Assembly: GCA_947630175.1 (NCBI GenBank)
Contig: CANRGJ010000001.1
Span: forward strand, 1 to 64,000
DNA from: an uncultured Ruminiclostridium sp.
GTDB lineage: Bacteria; Bacillota; Clostridia; Oscillospirales; Ruminococcaceae
DNA length: 64,000 nt
Reading direction: 5' to 3'
The translations under genes and the position numbers were made by a program. This document shows, one piece after another, positions 14,565-23,911 of the stretch. How positions within the stretch are numbered: position 1 is the first letter of the stretch; each line of letters opens with the position of its first letter. The notes below the pieces were generated by a model. That model was not told the origin of the DNA, did not search any database, and saw only the letters and a program-made list of their open reading frames with translations.

Positions 14565-16347
14565 AAAAAAGGAAAATTCCCTCGGCGTTGCGAAGAAGAC
14601 ACTGAAATATTTTCTCCCCATCGCCTGGAAGCTACACAAGGGCTATTTCTTCCTCGGCATAGCAAAAACAGCGTTGAACGCCGTCTACCCTTTTATTTCA
14701 ATACTTATCCTCCCGCTGATAATCCAGGAGCTTTTGGGCGAACGTGATCTTTTTAAAATGCTCCTCTACGTTGTTATCATCGTCGCAGGGCAGGGAATTA
14801 TCAATTTAGCCACTCCGCTTCTTAATATCCAAATGGAAAAATACGACGAGCGCTTTCAGAATTATTTCACTTGTGAAATGAGCCGCAGGATAATGGAGCT
14901 GGATTTTCAGCTGACCGAAAACAAAGACGCCCTTGACCAGGCGGAAAAAGCAAGAACGGGAATGAGCTGGTATTCAGGCGGCGTACACGGTATTTGCACC
15001 GACGTTTTCAACTGCGTTTCCGAAATAATACGTCTTGCAGGCTCTGTTTTGCTTATAGCGCTGAACGCTCCGTTTCTTTTTGTGATAACCCTGACACTCA
15101 CCGCACTGAATGTGTTAAGACAAAACAAGCTGAATAAAATAGAACTGGAAAGCTATCAGAACCTTTCCAAGACCAACCGCATATTCAGTTATCTGGGCTG
15201 GGAGCTTCATAATTTCCGCTACGCCAAGGACATACGTCTTTACGGCGCAAAGGATATGATGGTGGAGAAAGTGAAGTATTACAACGACAAGCAGACGGAC
15301 GAATGGGCAAGAAAAGCAAACGCCACTCTGCCCTTTGAGATGCTTGGCAATGTGTTCAGCGCCGCCAGAGATATCGCCACATATTTTTATCTGGGAATAA
15401 CGGTGATAACAGGCGGAATGACAATACCCATATTCACCCAAATGCTTTCCGTAGGCGGAACATTCCACAATTCCACCCAAAGCCTGATGGACAATATACA
15501 GCAGCTGGTGAAAAACACAAGCTACGCCTACGAATATGTAAAGTTTATGAACTACCCCGCCGCCATAGAAAAGGGCGATCTGCACGTTAAAAACCAACCC
15601 CACACCATAGAATTCAAAAACGTTTCCTTTACCTATCCCAATACTGACGTAAAGGTGCTTGACGGCGTTTCGATAACGCTGGAGCAGGGCGAACATCTTT
15701 CGGTGGTAGGACTTAACGGCGCAGGCAAAACAACTTTTGTAAAGCTGCTCTGCCGTCTTTACGACCCCACGGACGGCGAGATACTCCTTGACGGAATAAA
15801 CATAAAGAAGTATGATTATGAAGAATATATGCAGCTTTTTTCTCCCGTTTTCCAGGATTTCAAGCTGTTTTCCTTTACTCTTAAAGAAAATATCGCCCTT
15901 GACAGCGATTGCGAAAACAGCGAAATAGAGCGCCTTGCAGAAAGCGTAGGCTTAAAGGACAAGCTGAGCTCTTTGGAAAAAGGGGCTGAAACTGTTTTGT
16001 TCAGGGACTTTGACGAAAACGGCGTAGAGCCCTCAGGCGGCGAACAGCAGAAAATCGCCATAGCCAGAGCTCTATTCAAAAAATCTCCCGTTGTGATACT
16101 TGACGAGCCCACCGCCGCCCTTGACCCCATAGCGGAATATGACATCTACCGTCAGTTTGACTCTCTTGTAGGCGGCAAAACTGCGATATACATTTCCCAC
16201 CGCCTTTCAAGCTGTAAATTCTGCGATAAAGTAGCAGTCTTTAACGACGGCAGGGTAGCGGAATACGGAACGCACGACCAACTTGTCGAGATAAAGGACG
16301 GACTTTACGCTAAAATGTTTGCCGCCCAGGCAAAGTATTACAACTGA
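14557..16347 (+). CDS. ABC exporter half-transporter 2 (fused permease-ATPase)
   Basis: A 596-aa partner of the preceding half-transporter, overlapping it by 8 nt. It has six membrane segments (residues about 25-310), then an ATPase with Walker A GLNGAGKTTF, a signature altered to PSGGEQQKIAIARAL, Walker B VVILDEPTAALD and ISHRLSS. The replacement of Leu by Pro before SGG is a mild departure. Both ATPases share an unusually similar sequence after the signature. The substrate is unknown. Confidence 0.87.
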   Translation: MSEKKENSLGVAKKTLKYFLPIAWKLHKGYFFLGIAKTALNAVYPFISILILPLIIQELLGERDLFKMLLYVVIIVAGQGIINLATPLLNIQMEKYDERFQNYFTCEMSRRIMELDFQLTENKDALDQAEKARTGMSWYSGGVHGICTDVFNCVSEIIRLAGSVLLIALNAPFLFVITLTLTALNVLRQNKLNKIELESYQNLSKTNRIFSYLGWELHNFRYAKDIRLYGAKDMMVEKVKYYNDKQTDEWARKANATLPFEMLGNVFSAARDIATYFYLGITVITGGMTIPIFTQMLSVGGTFHNSTQSLMDNIQQLVKNTSYAYEYVKFMNYPAAIEKGDLHVKNQPHTIEFKNVSFTYPNTDVKVLDGVSITLEQGEHLSVVGLNGAGKTTFVKLLCRLYDPTDGEILLDGINIKKYDYEEYMQLFSPVFQDFKLFSFTLKENIALDSDCENSEIERLAESVGLKDKLSSLEKGAETVLFRDFDENGVEPSGGEQQKIAIARALFKKSPVVILDEPTAALDPIAEYDIYRQFDSLVGGKTAIYISHRLSSCKFCDKVAVFNDGRVAEYGTHDQLVEIKDGLYAKMFAAQAKYYN

Positions 16348-16414
16348 AAAATACCGCCCCGCAAATTGTGGGATACCCTTAACAAAGAAATCACGAAAAC
16401 CAAATAGAATAGCA

Positions 16415-16450
16415 AATCGGCGTGTCCAGACGGATACGCCGATTTATATT
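16415..16450 (+). terminator. Probable terminator of the XRE-ABC operon
   Basis: A 13-nt imperfect stem (AATCGGCGTGTCC / GGATACGCCGATT, loop AGAC) with one mismatch and a weak TATATT tail. Confidence 0.6.
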
Positions 16451-16468
16451 GTAAGTGTCCGTGGCTAT

Positions 16469-16866
16469 TTAACCACAGCGGACAATGTTGCAATCGCATG
16501 TAATTTCACTGACAGACGGGGTCATGATAAGGTTTTCACCAATGCAGACATAATTTCTTATTTTTATATGAAATGTAAATCGGATATCGTTCTTTTTATA
16601 GACCGTCATATAGTCGAACAAGCCTTTCTAACAAGGTATCGTGCCACATAGCATTGTTTTTTCAGCGTTTTTATGAACGCACTAATAAACTCGTTCCCTG
16701 CAAGATTGTCGGAGAGCCGCTTTTCGATTTTCTCAAACTCTGCTTTTATTGATTCATAACTGCACACAATTGAAGCATACCGTTTTCTGTATTCCTCCTA
16801 ATTTTGCGCTATATGAGCGTTTGCCGCTATGCAGTCGTTCATTTCCTTACTCAGAACCACCGCTTA
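16469..16866 (-). pseudogene. C-terminal remnant of a large serine recombinase
   Basis: Read on the minus strand from about 16866, the translation gives VVLSKEMNDCIAANAH, then EEYRKRYASIV and a coiled-coil-like EFEKIEKRLSDN. A shifted frame then gives FDYMTVYKKNDIRFTF. These match the coiled coil and C-terminal DYxTVYxKxDIRFTF tail of resolvase/integrase-family large serine recombinases. The reading is broken by an in-frame TAG and at least one frameshift, and the catalytic domain is absent. The rest of the gap to pstS (16867-16920) holds nothing recognisable. Confidence 0.7.
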
Positions 16867-16927
16867 AACAAATTTTAAATAATAAAATAACAAGAATTTC
16901 AGTGAAGCCTGATCCTCCTTTACCGAT

Positions 16928-16987
16928 TTTACATCAATTTTACATTATCGTGATAGAGGATTTGACAATTCCGAGTTATCATATAAT
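16928..16987 (+). promoter_or_regulatory. Pho-box-like promoter of the pst operon
   Basis: TTTACA at 16928-16933 and again at 16939-16944 (5-nt spacing, 11-bp period), with TTGACA at 16962-16967 two further turns on. The -10 TATAAT is at 16982-16987, only 14 nt after TTGACA, so activator binding rather than a normal -35 is likely. The TTTACA repeats fit the PhoP box of Firmicutes; the likely activator PhoP is encoded at 21057. Confidence 0.65.
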
Positions 16988-17031
16988 TGTAACCTCAAGG
17001 ATAACAAAAATCATCAAAGGAGAAATTTAAA

Positions 17032-17841
17032 ATGAAGAAAATATTTTCGCTTATGCTTGCAGCAGTTATGGCGACCTCAATGCTTGGCGGCTGCTCTGAA
17101 AATCAGAAAGGCGGCACCGTCAACACTGACGGCTCCACCTCTATGGCGGACGTTATGGGCGCACTGACCGAGGCGTTTAAGGAGAAAGAGCCTGACATCA
17201 CCGTAAACTACTCAGGCACAGGTTCAGGCTCGGGAATAAGCGGGGTCCTGGACGGAACCTGCGACATAGGGCTGTCCAGCCGAGAGCTTAAAGATGAAGA
17301 AATTGCGCAGGGCGCAGTCGCACATATCGTTGCTTTAGACGGAGTTGCGGTAGTTGTAAACCCGAACAACGCCGTTTCAGACCTTACCTTGGAGCAGATA
17401 GCCGATATTTTCACAGGAAAGATCTCAAACTGGTCGCAGTTAGGCGGTGCGGACGCTCCCATTGCGATATACGGGCGTGAGGACGGCTCAGGTACTCGCA
17501 GTGCGTTTGAAGAGATAGTCGGGGTGGAGGGCGCGTGTGTCTACACAAACGAGTACGGCTCCACAGGCGATGTTATCGGGAACGTTGCGTCAAACGAAAA
17601 TGCCATCGGCTACGCCTCGCTCTCAGCGGTAAGCGACAAGGTCTCTGCCGTTAAGGTAGGCGGAGTTGCGCCCTCCGAATCGACCGTAAAGGACGGAAGC
17701 TACACGATCCAGCGCCCGTTTGTTATGGTCACAAAGGAAGGCACGGCTCTTTCCGAGGCAGCTCAGGCATTTCTGGACTTTGCCATGAGCGCGGAGGCGG
17801 AGGAGTACATAATTGCAGCGGGCGCAGTCTGCCCGAACTGA
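17032..17841 (+). CDS. pstS: Phosphate ABC transporter, substrate-binding lipoprotein
   Basis: A 269-aa PstS anchored outside the membrane, binding phosphate for the PstCAB importer. The lipobox is LGGC (cleavage before Cys20). Phosphate-binding signatures are seen: DGSTSM near residue 34, the GTGSGSG loop and GREDGSGTR. The start has AAAGGAGAAA. It is the first gene of pstS-pstC-pstA-pstB-phoU, with 1-3 nt gaps. Confidence 0.95.
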   Translation: MKKIFSLMLAAVMATSMLGGCSENQKGGTVNTDGSTSMADVMGALTEAFKEKEPDITVNYSGTGSGSGISGVLDGTCDIGLSSRELKDEEIAQGAVAHIVALDGVAVVVNPNNAVSDLTLEQIADIFTGKISNWSQLGGADAPIAIYGREDGSGTRSAFEEIVGVEGACVYTNEYGSTGDVIGNVASNENAIGYASLSAVSDKVSAVKVGGVAPSESTVKDGSYTIQRPFVMVTKEGTALSEAAQAFLDFAMSAEAEEYIIAAGAVCPN

Positions 17842-17842
17842 T

Positions 17843-18715
17843 ATGAAAAGAGCAAGATTAAAGGCGGCGGAGAGAGCTATGCAGCTTCTCTTCACGCTAT
17901 GCGGACTTGCGGCGGTGGGATTTGTTCTGCTCATCACGGTTTACCTTGTTATTTCGGGGATCCCCGCAATACAAAAGATCGGCTTATTCAATTTCCTTTT
18001 CGGGGAAACGTGGGCGGCGAGCCAGGATCAGTACGGTATCCTTCCTCTTATCCTCACGTCTGTATACGGCACGGCGGGTGCAGTCGTGATCGGCGTACCG
18101 ATCGGCTTTTTCACGGCGGTTTTTCTTGCCAAGGTCGCTCCGAAAAAGGTTGCGAATGTAATACGCCCCGCCATAAGCCTTCTGGCAGGGATCCCGTCGG
18201 TGGTCTACGGGCTTGTGGGAATGTGCGTGCTGGTGCCTGCTCTGCGGGATTGGCTCCAGCTTCCCGCAGGAGACAGCTTGCTTGCGGCGATAATAGTTTT
18301 AGCGGTTATGATACTGCCATCTATTATTTCTCTTTCGGAAACCGCTTTGGAGGCAGTGCCGAAGGAATATGAGGAGGCTTCGCTTGCACTCGGAGCGACA
18401 AAGCTTGAGACCTATTTCCGCATTTGCGCACCTGCCGCAAAAAGCGGGATCGCAGCGGCGGTAGTTCTGGGTATCGGGCGTGCCATCGGCGAGGCGATGG
18501 CAATTATGATGGTCGCAGGGAATGTGGCGAATATGCCGTCGCTCACCCGTTCGGTACGCTTTCTTACCACAGGTATTTCGATAGAGCTGAACTACTCTCA
18601 GGACGGCAGCTTACAGCGGCAGGCGCTTTTTTCTATCGGACTTGTCCTGTTCCTGTTTATTATGATGATAAACGCTTTTCTGAACCTGATCCTGAAAAGA
18701 GAAAAGGAGCGCTGA
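17843..18715 (+). CDS. pstC: Phosphate ABC transporter permease PstC
   Basis: A 290-aa membrane subunit with six predicted helices. The binding-protein-dependent transport (EAA) loop is EALEAVPKEYEEASLALGAT. The start ATG at 17843 is 1 nt after the pstS stop; an in-frame upstream start inside pstS is unlikely. It pairs with PstA to form the phosphate channel. Confidence 0.93.
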   Translation: MKRARLKAAERAMQLLFTLCGLAAVGFVLLITVYLVISGIPAIQKIGLFNFLFGETWAASQDQYGILPLILTSVYGTAGAVVIGVPIGFFTAVFLAKVAPKKVANVIRPAISLLAGIPSVVYGLVGMCVLVPALRDWLQLPAGDSLLAAIIVLAVMILPSIISLSETALEAVPKEYEEASLALGATKLETYFRICAPAAKSGIAAAVVLGIGRAIGEAMAIMMVAGNVANMPSLTRSVRFLTTGISIELNYSQDGSLQRQALFSIGLVLFLFIMMINAFLNLILKREKER

Positions 18716-18716
18716 T

Positions 18717-19556
18717 ATGAAACGAAAAATGTATGAGATCGTCGGTCGGATCCTTTTATACGGCTGCACAGGGCTGACGGTGGGGCTGCTGCTTTTTATC
18801 ATCGGCTATATCATTATTATGGGCGTCGGCGGCATAAGCTGGAGCTTTCTCACCACCTCTGAAAGCGTTATAAAAGGCACGATCGGTATTCTTCCCGCAA
18901 TCAAAAACACGCTTTTTGTGATAGTGGTCTCTCTGCTCATATCGCTTCCTCTGGGCGTCGGCGCGGCGGTTTATCTGACGGAATACGCGAAAAACAAACG
19001 GTTCGTGGCAGCGGTCGAATTTGCGTCGGAAACTCTTGCAGGCATTCCGTCAATAATTTACGCACTTGTGGGCGTCATCATTTTCTGTACCGCTTTAAAG
19101 CTGCAAAAAACGCTTCTTGCCGGGTCGCTGACGTTGGTTATAATGATCTTGCCGACGATCATACGCTCAACTCAGGAAAGCCTGAAAACCGTTCCGCAAA
19201 GCTATCGGGAGGGAGCGCTGGGACTTGGCAGCGGGAAATGGCATATGATACGGACCGTTGTTTTGCCCTCGTATGTTGACGGCATAGTTACCGGCTGTAT
19301 TTTAGCGGTGGGACGTGTTATTGGCGAAAGCGCAGTGCTTATGTATACGGCAGGAATGAGCATGGCTATGCAGGATTTTTCGATCGACAGGCTTTCAGGC
19401 GCCTCAGGGGCTACGCTGACCGTCGCACTTTACCACTACGCAAAGGAAAACGCAGATTTTTCAACGGCGTTTTCAATAGCGACGGTGCTTCTGATACTTA
19501 CTGTTATCATAAATTTTTCAGCGGGCTTTCTGGGCAAAAAGCTGAAAAGGAGCTGA
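18717..19556 (+). CDS. pstA: Phosphate ABC transporter permease PstA
   Basis: A 279-aa membrane subunit with six helices and the EAA loop SLKTVPQSYREGALGLGSGK. It starts 1 nt after pstC. Length and motifs are typical of PstA. Confidence 0.93.
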   Translation: MKRKMYEIVGRILLYGCTGLTVGLLLFIIGYIIIMGVGGISWSFLTTSESVIKGTIGILPAIKNTLFVIVVSLLISLPLGVGAAVYLTEYAKNKRFVAAVEFASETLAGIPSIIYALVGVIIFCTALKLQKTLLAGSLTLVIMILPTIIRSTQESLKTVPQSYREGALGLGSGKWHMIRTVVLPSYVDGIVTGCILAVGRVIGESAVLMYTAGMSMAMQDFSIDRLSGASGATLTVALYHYAKENADFSTAFSIATVLLILTVIINFSAGFLGKKLKRS

Positions 19557-19559
19557 ATT

Positions 19560-20318
19560 ATGTCTGACACTATAATTTCTGCAAAAAATCTGGATTTTTA
19601 CTACGGCGAAGCTCACGCTTTAAAGAATATATGCCTTGACATTCCCGAACATAACATAACTGCGCTTATAGGTCCCTCAGGCTGTGGGAAATCCACCTTT
19701 TTGCGGACGATCAACCGTATGAACGATTTGATTGAAGGCACAAGGGTGACGGGTTCCCTGAGCTATCGAGGCGAAGAAATTTACGCTCCCGACCGTGATG
19801 TTACAAAGCTGCGGAAAAGTATCGGAATGGTCTTTCAAAAGCCGAACCCGTTCCCAATGTCGATCTACGACAACGTGGCATACGGTCCTCGCACTCACGG
19901 AATACGCGCAAAAGCAAGACTGGACGACATCGTTGAACAGTCGCTTCGTGACGCGGCTATCTGGGACGAGGTCAAGGACAGACTGAAAAAGAATGCGCTG
20001 GGGCTGTCGGGCGGACAGCAGCAGCGGCTTTGCATAGCACGAGCCCTTGCGATAAAGCCCGACGTTCTTTTGATGGACGAATCCACCTCGGCGCTTGACC
20101 CAATTTCCACCTCCAAGATCGAAGATCTGGCGATGGAGCTGAAGAAGGATTACACAATCGTAATAGTCACTCACAATATGCAGCAGGCGGTGAGGATATC
20201 GGATAAAACTGCGTTTTTCCTTCTGGGCGAGCTGATAGAATTCGGCGACACTGAAAAAATGTTCTCTCAGCCGACGGACAAGCGCACCGAGGATTACATC
20301 ACAGGGAGGTTCGGATAA
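19560..20318 (+). CDS. pstB: Phosphate ABC transporter ATPase
   Basis: A 252-aa ATPase driving phosphate import. Walker [10 protein letters not shown], signature [16 protein letters not shown], Walker [14 protein letters not shown] and the His switch THNMQQA are present. [14 protein letters not shown] is typical PstB sequence. It is preceded by GGAGC and followed by phoU with a TAATG overlap. Confidence 0.95.
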   Translation: MSDTIISAKNLDFYYGEAHALKNICLDIPEHNITALIGPSGCGKSTFLRTINRMNDLIEGTRVTGSLSYRGEEIYAPDRDVTKLRKSIGMVFQKPNPFPMSIYDNVAYGPRTHGIRAKARLDDIVEQSLRDAAIWDEVKDRLKKNALGLSGGQQQRLCIARALAIKPDVLLMDESTSALDPISTSKIEDLAMELKKDYTIVIVTHNMQQAVRISDKTAFFLLGELIEFGDTEKMFSQPTDKRTEDYITGRFG

Positions 20319-20974
20319 TGAGAACAAAATTTGACCAACAGCTTGATACTTTGGGACAGGAGCTTATCAAAATGGGCTCGCTGTGCGAAGAGGTCATTTC
20401 TCTTGCGGCGTCTGCCCTTATCCGAAGGGACGACGCATTGGCGGCGAAGATCGCCCCGCTGGCTCATGAGATAGACGAAAAGGAACGGCAGATCGAAGCT
20501 ATGTGCTTGCGGCTGCTGCTCCAACAACAGCCTGTGGCAGGTGATCTGCGGCAAATATCTGCCGCCTTGAAAATGGTAACGGATATGGAGAGAATAGGCG
20601 ATCAGGCTGAGGACATTGCGGAGATACTTCCGTTGCTGAACGGCAGAACGCTGCCCGAGCATATCCGTATAAGAGAAATGGCAAAAGCCACAATAAAAAT
20701 GGTGACAGACAGCGTGGACGCCTATGTCAGGCAGGACACGGCAATTGCCGAGGCGGTAATTTCCTCCGACGACATTGTTGACGATTATTTCAAAGATATT
20801 AAAAGCAGTCTGATATTTCTCATTGCGCAAAATCCCACCGAGGGAGAATATGCCCTTGACCTTCTGATGGTGGCAAAATATTTTGAACGAATCGGAGATC
20901 ACGCTGCGAATATTGCAGGCTGGGTGCTGTTTTCCGTCACGGGAGAGAAGGACGCGCAGCCGCCGACAGGTTGA
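20318..20974 (+). CDS. phoU: Phosphate-specific transport regulator PhoU
   Basis: A 218-aa protein forming two three-helix PhoU repeats (about residues 10-95 and 115-205). Metal-binding motifs are DMERIGDQAEDIAE and YFERIGDHAANIA. It links the Pst transporter to the PhoR kinase as a negative signal. Its stop codon overlaps the -35 of the phoP promoter. Confidence 0.93.
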   Translation: MRTKFDQQLDTLGQELIKMGSLCEEVISLAASALIRRDDALAAKIAPLAHEIDEKERQIEAMCLRLLLQQQPVAGDLRQISAALKMVTDMERIGDQAEDIAEILPLLNGRTLPEHIRIREMAKATIKMVTDSVDAYVRQDTAIAEAVISSDDIVDDYFKDIKSSLIFLIAQNPTEGEYALDLLMVAKYFERIGDHAANIAGWVLFSVTGEKDAQPPTG

Positions 20975-20999
20975 AAAAAGCGTGGGAATGTGCTATGAT
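20971..20999 (+). promoter_or_regulatory. Promoter of phoPR
   Basis: TTGAAA (20971-20976, overlapping the phoU stop), a 17-nt spacer ending TGTGC (extended -10) and TATGAT (20994-20999). It would allow phoPR to be transcribed separately from pst. Confidence 0.65.
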
Positions 21000-21056
21000 A
21001 AATATATACGGGCAGCTCCCTGCCTGCCTTTCATTCCCTGAAAGGAAGTGAAGCTC

Positions 21057-21725
21057 TTGATATACTGCGTTGAAGATGACAGCGGGATCTGTGATTTAAT
21101 GATATACGCCCTGAACGCCGCAGGCTTTGAGGCAAAAGGCTTTTCGGACGGAGTGGCATTTTATCGGGCGTTCTCCGAGAACGATCCCGAATTGGTCATT
21201 TTAGATATTATGCTTCCGGGCGAGGACGGTATCAGTATTCTGAAAAAGCTGCGGGCTGAAGGCAGCACAGTGCCGATAATTATGGCTACGGCAAAAGGGA
21301 CCGAATATGACAAGGTCATCGGTCTTGACCTGGGCGCAGACGACTATCTTGCAAAACCGTTCGGTATGATGGAGCTGGTGTCAAGGGTAAAGGCGCTTTT
21401 AAGACGCACACGACCGACGGAGGACCGTCAGCTGCTCATTATCGGCGGAATACAGATGGATACGGCGCAGCATATCGTATTGTCTGACGGGAACCGCATT
21501 GAGCTTACATTTAAGGAATACGAGCTGCTCCGAAGATTTATGGAAGCTCCGGGAAAAGTGTTCACCCGCGATCGGCTTCGCAGCAGCGTATGGGGTGATG
21601 AATTTGCCAGCGAGACCCGCACCGTTGATGTTCATGTGGGTACTCTGCGCACAAAGCTGGGGCGCTGCGGCGATTACATCAAAACCGTCCGCGGGGTTGG
21701 TTACCGTTTGGAGGCAGAAAAATGA
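21057..21725 (+). CDS. phoP: Phosphate response regulator (OmpR/PhoB family)
   Basis: A 222-aa regulator with a receiver domain (paired acids VEDD, phospho-Asp in LVILDIMLPGEDG, Lys in LAKPFG) and an OmpR-type winged helix (residues about 128-222, TVDVHVGTLRTKLG). The start chosen is TTG at 21057, giving MIYCVEDD, with AAAGGAAG 8 nt upstream. The GTG at 21048 would sit on top of the ribosome site. The gene is followed by phoR with an ATGA overlap and is likely the activator at the Pho-box upstream of pstS. Confidence 0.9.
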   Translation: MIYCVEDDSGICDLMIYALNAAGFEAKGFSDGVAFYRAFSENDPELVILDIMLPGEDGISILKKLRAEGSTVPIIMATAKGTEYDKVIGLDLGADDYLAKPFGMMELVSRVKALLRRTRPTEDRQLLIIGGIQMDTAQHIVLSDGNRIELTFKEYELLRRFMEAPGKVFTRDRLRSSVWGDEFASETRTVDVHVGTLRTKLGRCGDYIKTVRGVGYRLEAEK

Positions 21726-23386
21726 CAAAACGAATTTTCAGGTCTATCTGTCTTGTGGCAATAGCTGTTTTCGCAGCCTCGGTCCTGCTTTTTTCTTTTG
21801 TACTGTACGATTATTTTTCAGGCGTTCGGCAGGAACAGCTTCGAGTTCAGACCGAGCTTGCGGCTAAAGCCGTCGCCGCTGAGGGCACTGCCTATTTTGA
21901 CGGTCTTGACGCCTCCGAATACCGTATGACCCTCATAGCGCCTGACGGCAGCGTGATTTTTGACAGCCGATCCGATTCTGACGAAATGGAAAACCATCTG
22001 GAGCGTGAGGAAATAAAGGAAGCTCTTGAAAACGGCGTCGGCGAAAGCTCAAGATATTCCGTCACACTTATGGAGCGCGCTTTGTACTGTGCAAAGCGGC
22101 TGCCTGACGGCTCGGTGCTGAGAATGTCCGTCAAGCAAAACACACTGCTGACCCTGCTTCTTGGAATGTCTCAGCCTCTTGCGGTGATAATCCTGATTGC
22201 CATCGCACTGTCTATGTTTTTAGCTTCACGGCTGTCCAAGCAAATAGTAAAGCCGCTTAACAGCCTTGATCTTGACGATCCTCTGTCAAACGAGGGATAT
22301 GACGAATTGTCGCCGCTTCTCAAACGAATTGACGTTCAGCAGCGGCAGATCAAAAATCAGGCTGATGAACTGAGAAAAAGGCAGGAGGAATTTGAAGCTG
22401 TCACGGAAAATATGTCTGAGGGGATAGTTGTCCTTAATACAAAAGGCGTGATCCTCAGTATAAACCGCGCGGCGGAAAAGCTTTTTGACGCTTCCCACAG
22501 CTGCGTCGGGCAGCATATGCTGTCTGTCAATCGCAGCGCCGAAATATCCGCCCTTCTTTCAGAAGCGGAAAAGGGAGTCCACGCAGAGAGAACACTTGAG
22601 CTGAAAGGCAGAAAATATCAGCTTAATATAAGCCCTGTATCGGAGGATAAAAAAGTTACCGGCGCTGTTCTTCTGATACTCGATGTTACGGAAAAAGAGC
22701 AGGCAGAGCAAATGCGCCGGGAGTTCACCGCAAACGTTTCGCATGAGCTGAAAACCCCGCTGCAAATAATAGCGGGTTCTGCGGAGCTGCTGGAAAACGG
22801 CATTGTAAAAGAAGAGGACCGTTTGGGATTTTACTCTCAGATCCGCGGAGAAGCTCGGCGAATGATATGGCTGGTAGAGGACATTATTCGCCTTTCTCAT
22901 CTGGACGAAGGTGCAGACGATATGAAACAGGAGCGTGTCGATCTTTATAAGATGACAGCAGAAACCGTAAGCTCGCTTGTCAGTGAGGCTGAAAGCGCAG
23001 GCGTTTCCCTGAGCGTTGATGGAGAAAGCGCCATAGTGAACGGTATACCGCAGCTTCTTGAGAGCGTTGTTTACAATCTTACGGACAATGCGATAAAGTA
23101 TAACCGACAGGGCGGAGAGGTAAAGGTATCTGTGCGGCGAACTGACGGCGGCGTTTGCCTTTCGGTAGCAGATACTGGGATCGGTATTCCGCCCGAACAT
23201 CAGGAGCGCATTTTCGAGCGATTCTACCGTGTGGATAAAAGCCGTTCCAAAGAGCTTGGCGGCACAGGGTTGGGATTGTCGATAGTCAAGCACGCAGTAA
23301 GCCTGCATAATGCGAAAATCGACCTGCAAAGCACAGAGGGGAAGGGCACGACGATCACAGTCACTTTCCCGACAGCAGAGGATTAA
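21722..23386 (+). CDS. phoR: Phosphate sensor histidine kinase
   Basis: A 554-aa membrane kinase. Transmembrane helices at about residues 9-32 and 145-165 flank a short extracytoplasmic sensor domain. A HAMP-like linker and a PAS domain (about 225-330) follow. The phospho-acceptor His is in VSHELKTPLQII and the ATPase N box is NLTDNAIKYN, with DTGIGIP and GTGLGLSIV. It forms the two-component system with PhoP. Confidence 0.9.
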   Translation: MTKRIFRSICLVAIAVFAASVLLFSFVLYDYFSGVRQEQLRVQTELAAKAVAAEGTAYFDGLDASEYRMTLIAPDGSVIFDSRSDSDEMENHLEREEIKEALENGVGESSRYSVTLMERALYCAKRLPDGSVLRMSVKQNTLLTLLLGMSQPLAVIILIAIALSMFLASRLSKQIVKPLNSLDLDDPLSNEGYDELSPLLKRIDVQQRQIKNQADELRKRQEEFEAVTENMSEGIVVLNTKGVILSINRAAEKLFDASHSCVGQHMLSVNRSAEISALLSEAEKGVHAERTLELKGRKYQLNISPVSEDKKVTGAVLLILDVTEKEQAEQMRREFTANVSHELKTPLQIIAGSAELLENGIVKEEDRLGFYSQIRGEARRMIWLVEDIIRLSHLDEGADDMKQERVDLYKMTAETVSSLVSEAESAGVSLSVDGESAIVNGIPQLLESVVYNLTDNAIKYNRQGGEVKVSVRRTDGGVCLSVADTGIGIPPEHQERIFERFYRVDKSRSKELGGTGLGLSIVKHAVSLHNAKIDLQSTEGKGTTITVTFPTAED

Positions 23387-23400
23387 TAATGTGATATAAT

Positions 23401-23446
23401 AAAAAGGCAAAGACCGCAGTGTTCGAAAGCGGTCTTTGCCTTTTAG
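23401..23446 (+). terminator. Intrinsic terminator after phoR
   Basis: A long stem (AAAAGGCAAAGACCGC / GCGGTCTTTGCCTTTT) with an 11-nt loop. The A/T-rich arms would allow termination in both directions. Confidence 0.9.
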
Positions 23447-23475
23447 CAGTTGTAAGTGTGGCGAAGTGTAGTATA

Positions 23476-23700
23476 TTAACTATGGAAAACAGCCGGTAAG
23501 TTATGCTCCTTTTTCTCAGAAGTTGCCATATTCGAAAAGACCACCTTTTCCGTTTCATCAAAACCGTCATACGAAACCACACTACACTGAAGTTCTTTGT
23601 CAGAAAAGTAATGACCTCCTCAAAGTTCGCCTTCCGGTGACAGCAGATCCCCGGCAACAGAATAATTTTCGGTTTACATAAATCAACAAATTCATAAAAT
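23476..23700 (-). pseudogene. Fragment of an alpha/beta-hydrolase-like gene
   Basis: On the minus strand one frame gives KPKIILLPGICCHRKANFEE then VITFLTKNFSVV. A shifted frame continues VSYDGFDETEKVVFSNMATS to a TAA at 23476-23478. This matches the N-terminal core (LLPG...C, then SYDGFD) of a clostridial alpha/beta hydrolase family. It is broken by one frameshift and lacks the catalytic Ser, Asp and His regions. It lies downstream of the broken membrane-protein gene, possibly as part of the same decayed operon. The gap 23701-23911 shows nothing else. Confidence 0.5.
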
Positions 23701-23911
23701 TTTATGGTATCATCCTTTCGTTTCTTTTCAGCATTATCAACAGTCCTCCAACATTCAGAGATTTCCGAGGTTTATCCAACCGGCTGCCAGTGTTGTTTGT
23801 CAGTGAAATGTTAGGGATCTTCAGGATTACCGCCGCTCATTCCTAATGTGAAAATCCGTGGATATTTTCTTTTTTAAATTATTAAAATCATATACCGGAT
23901 GTTTTTACCAT

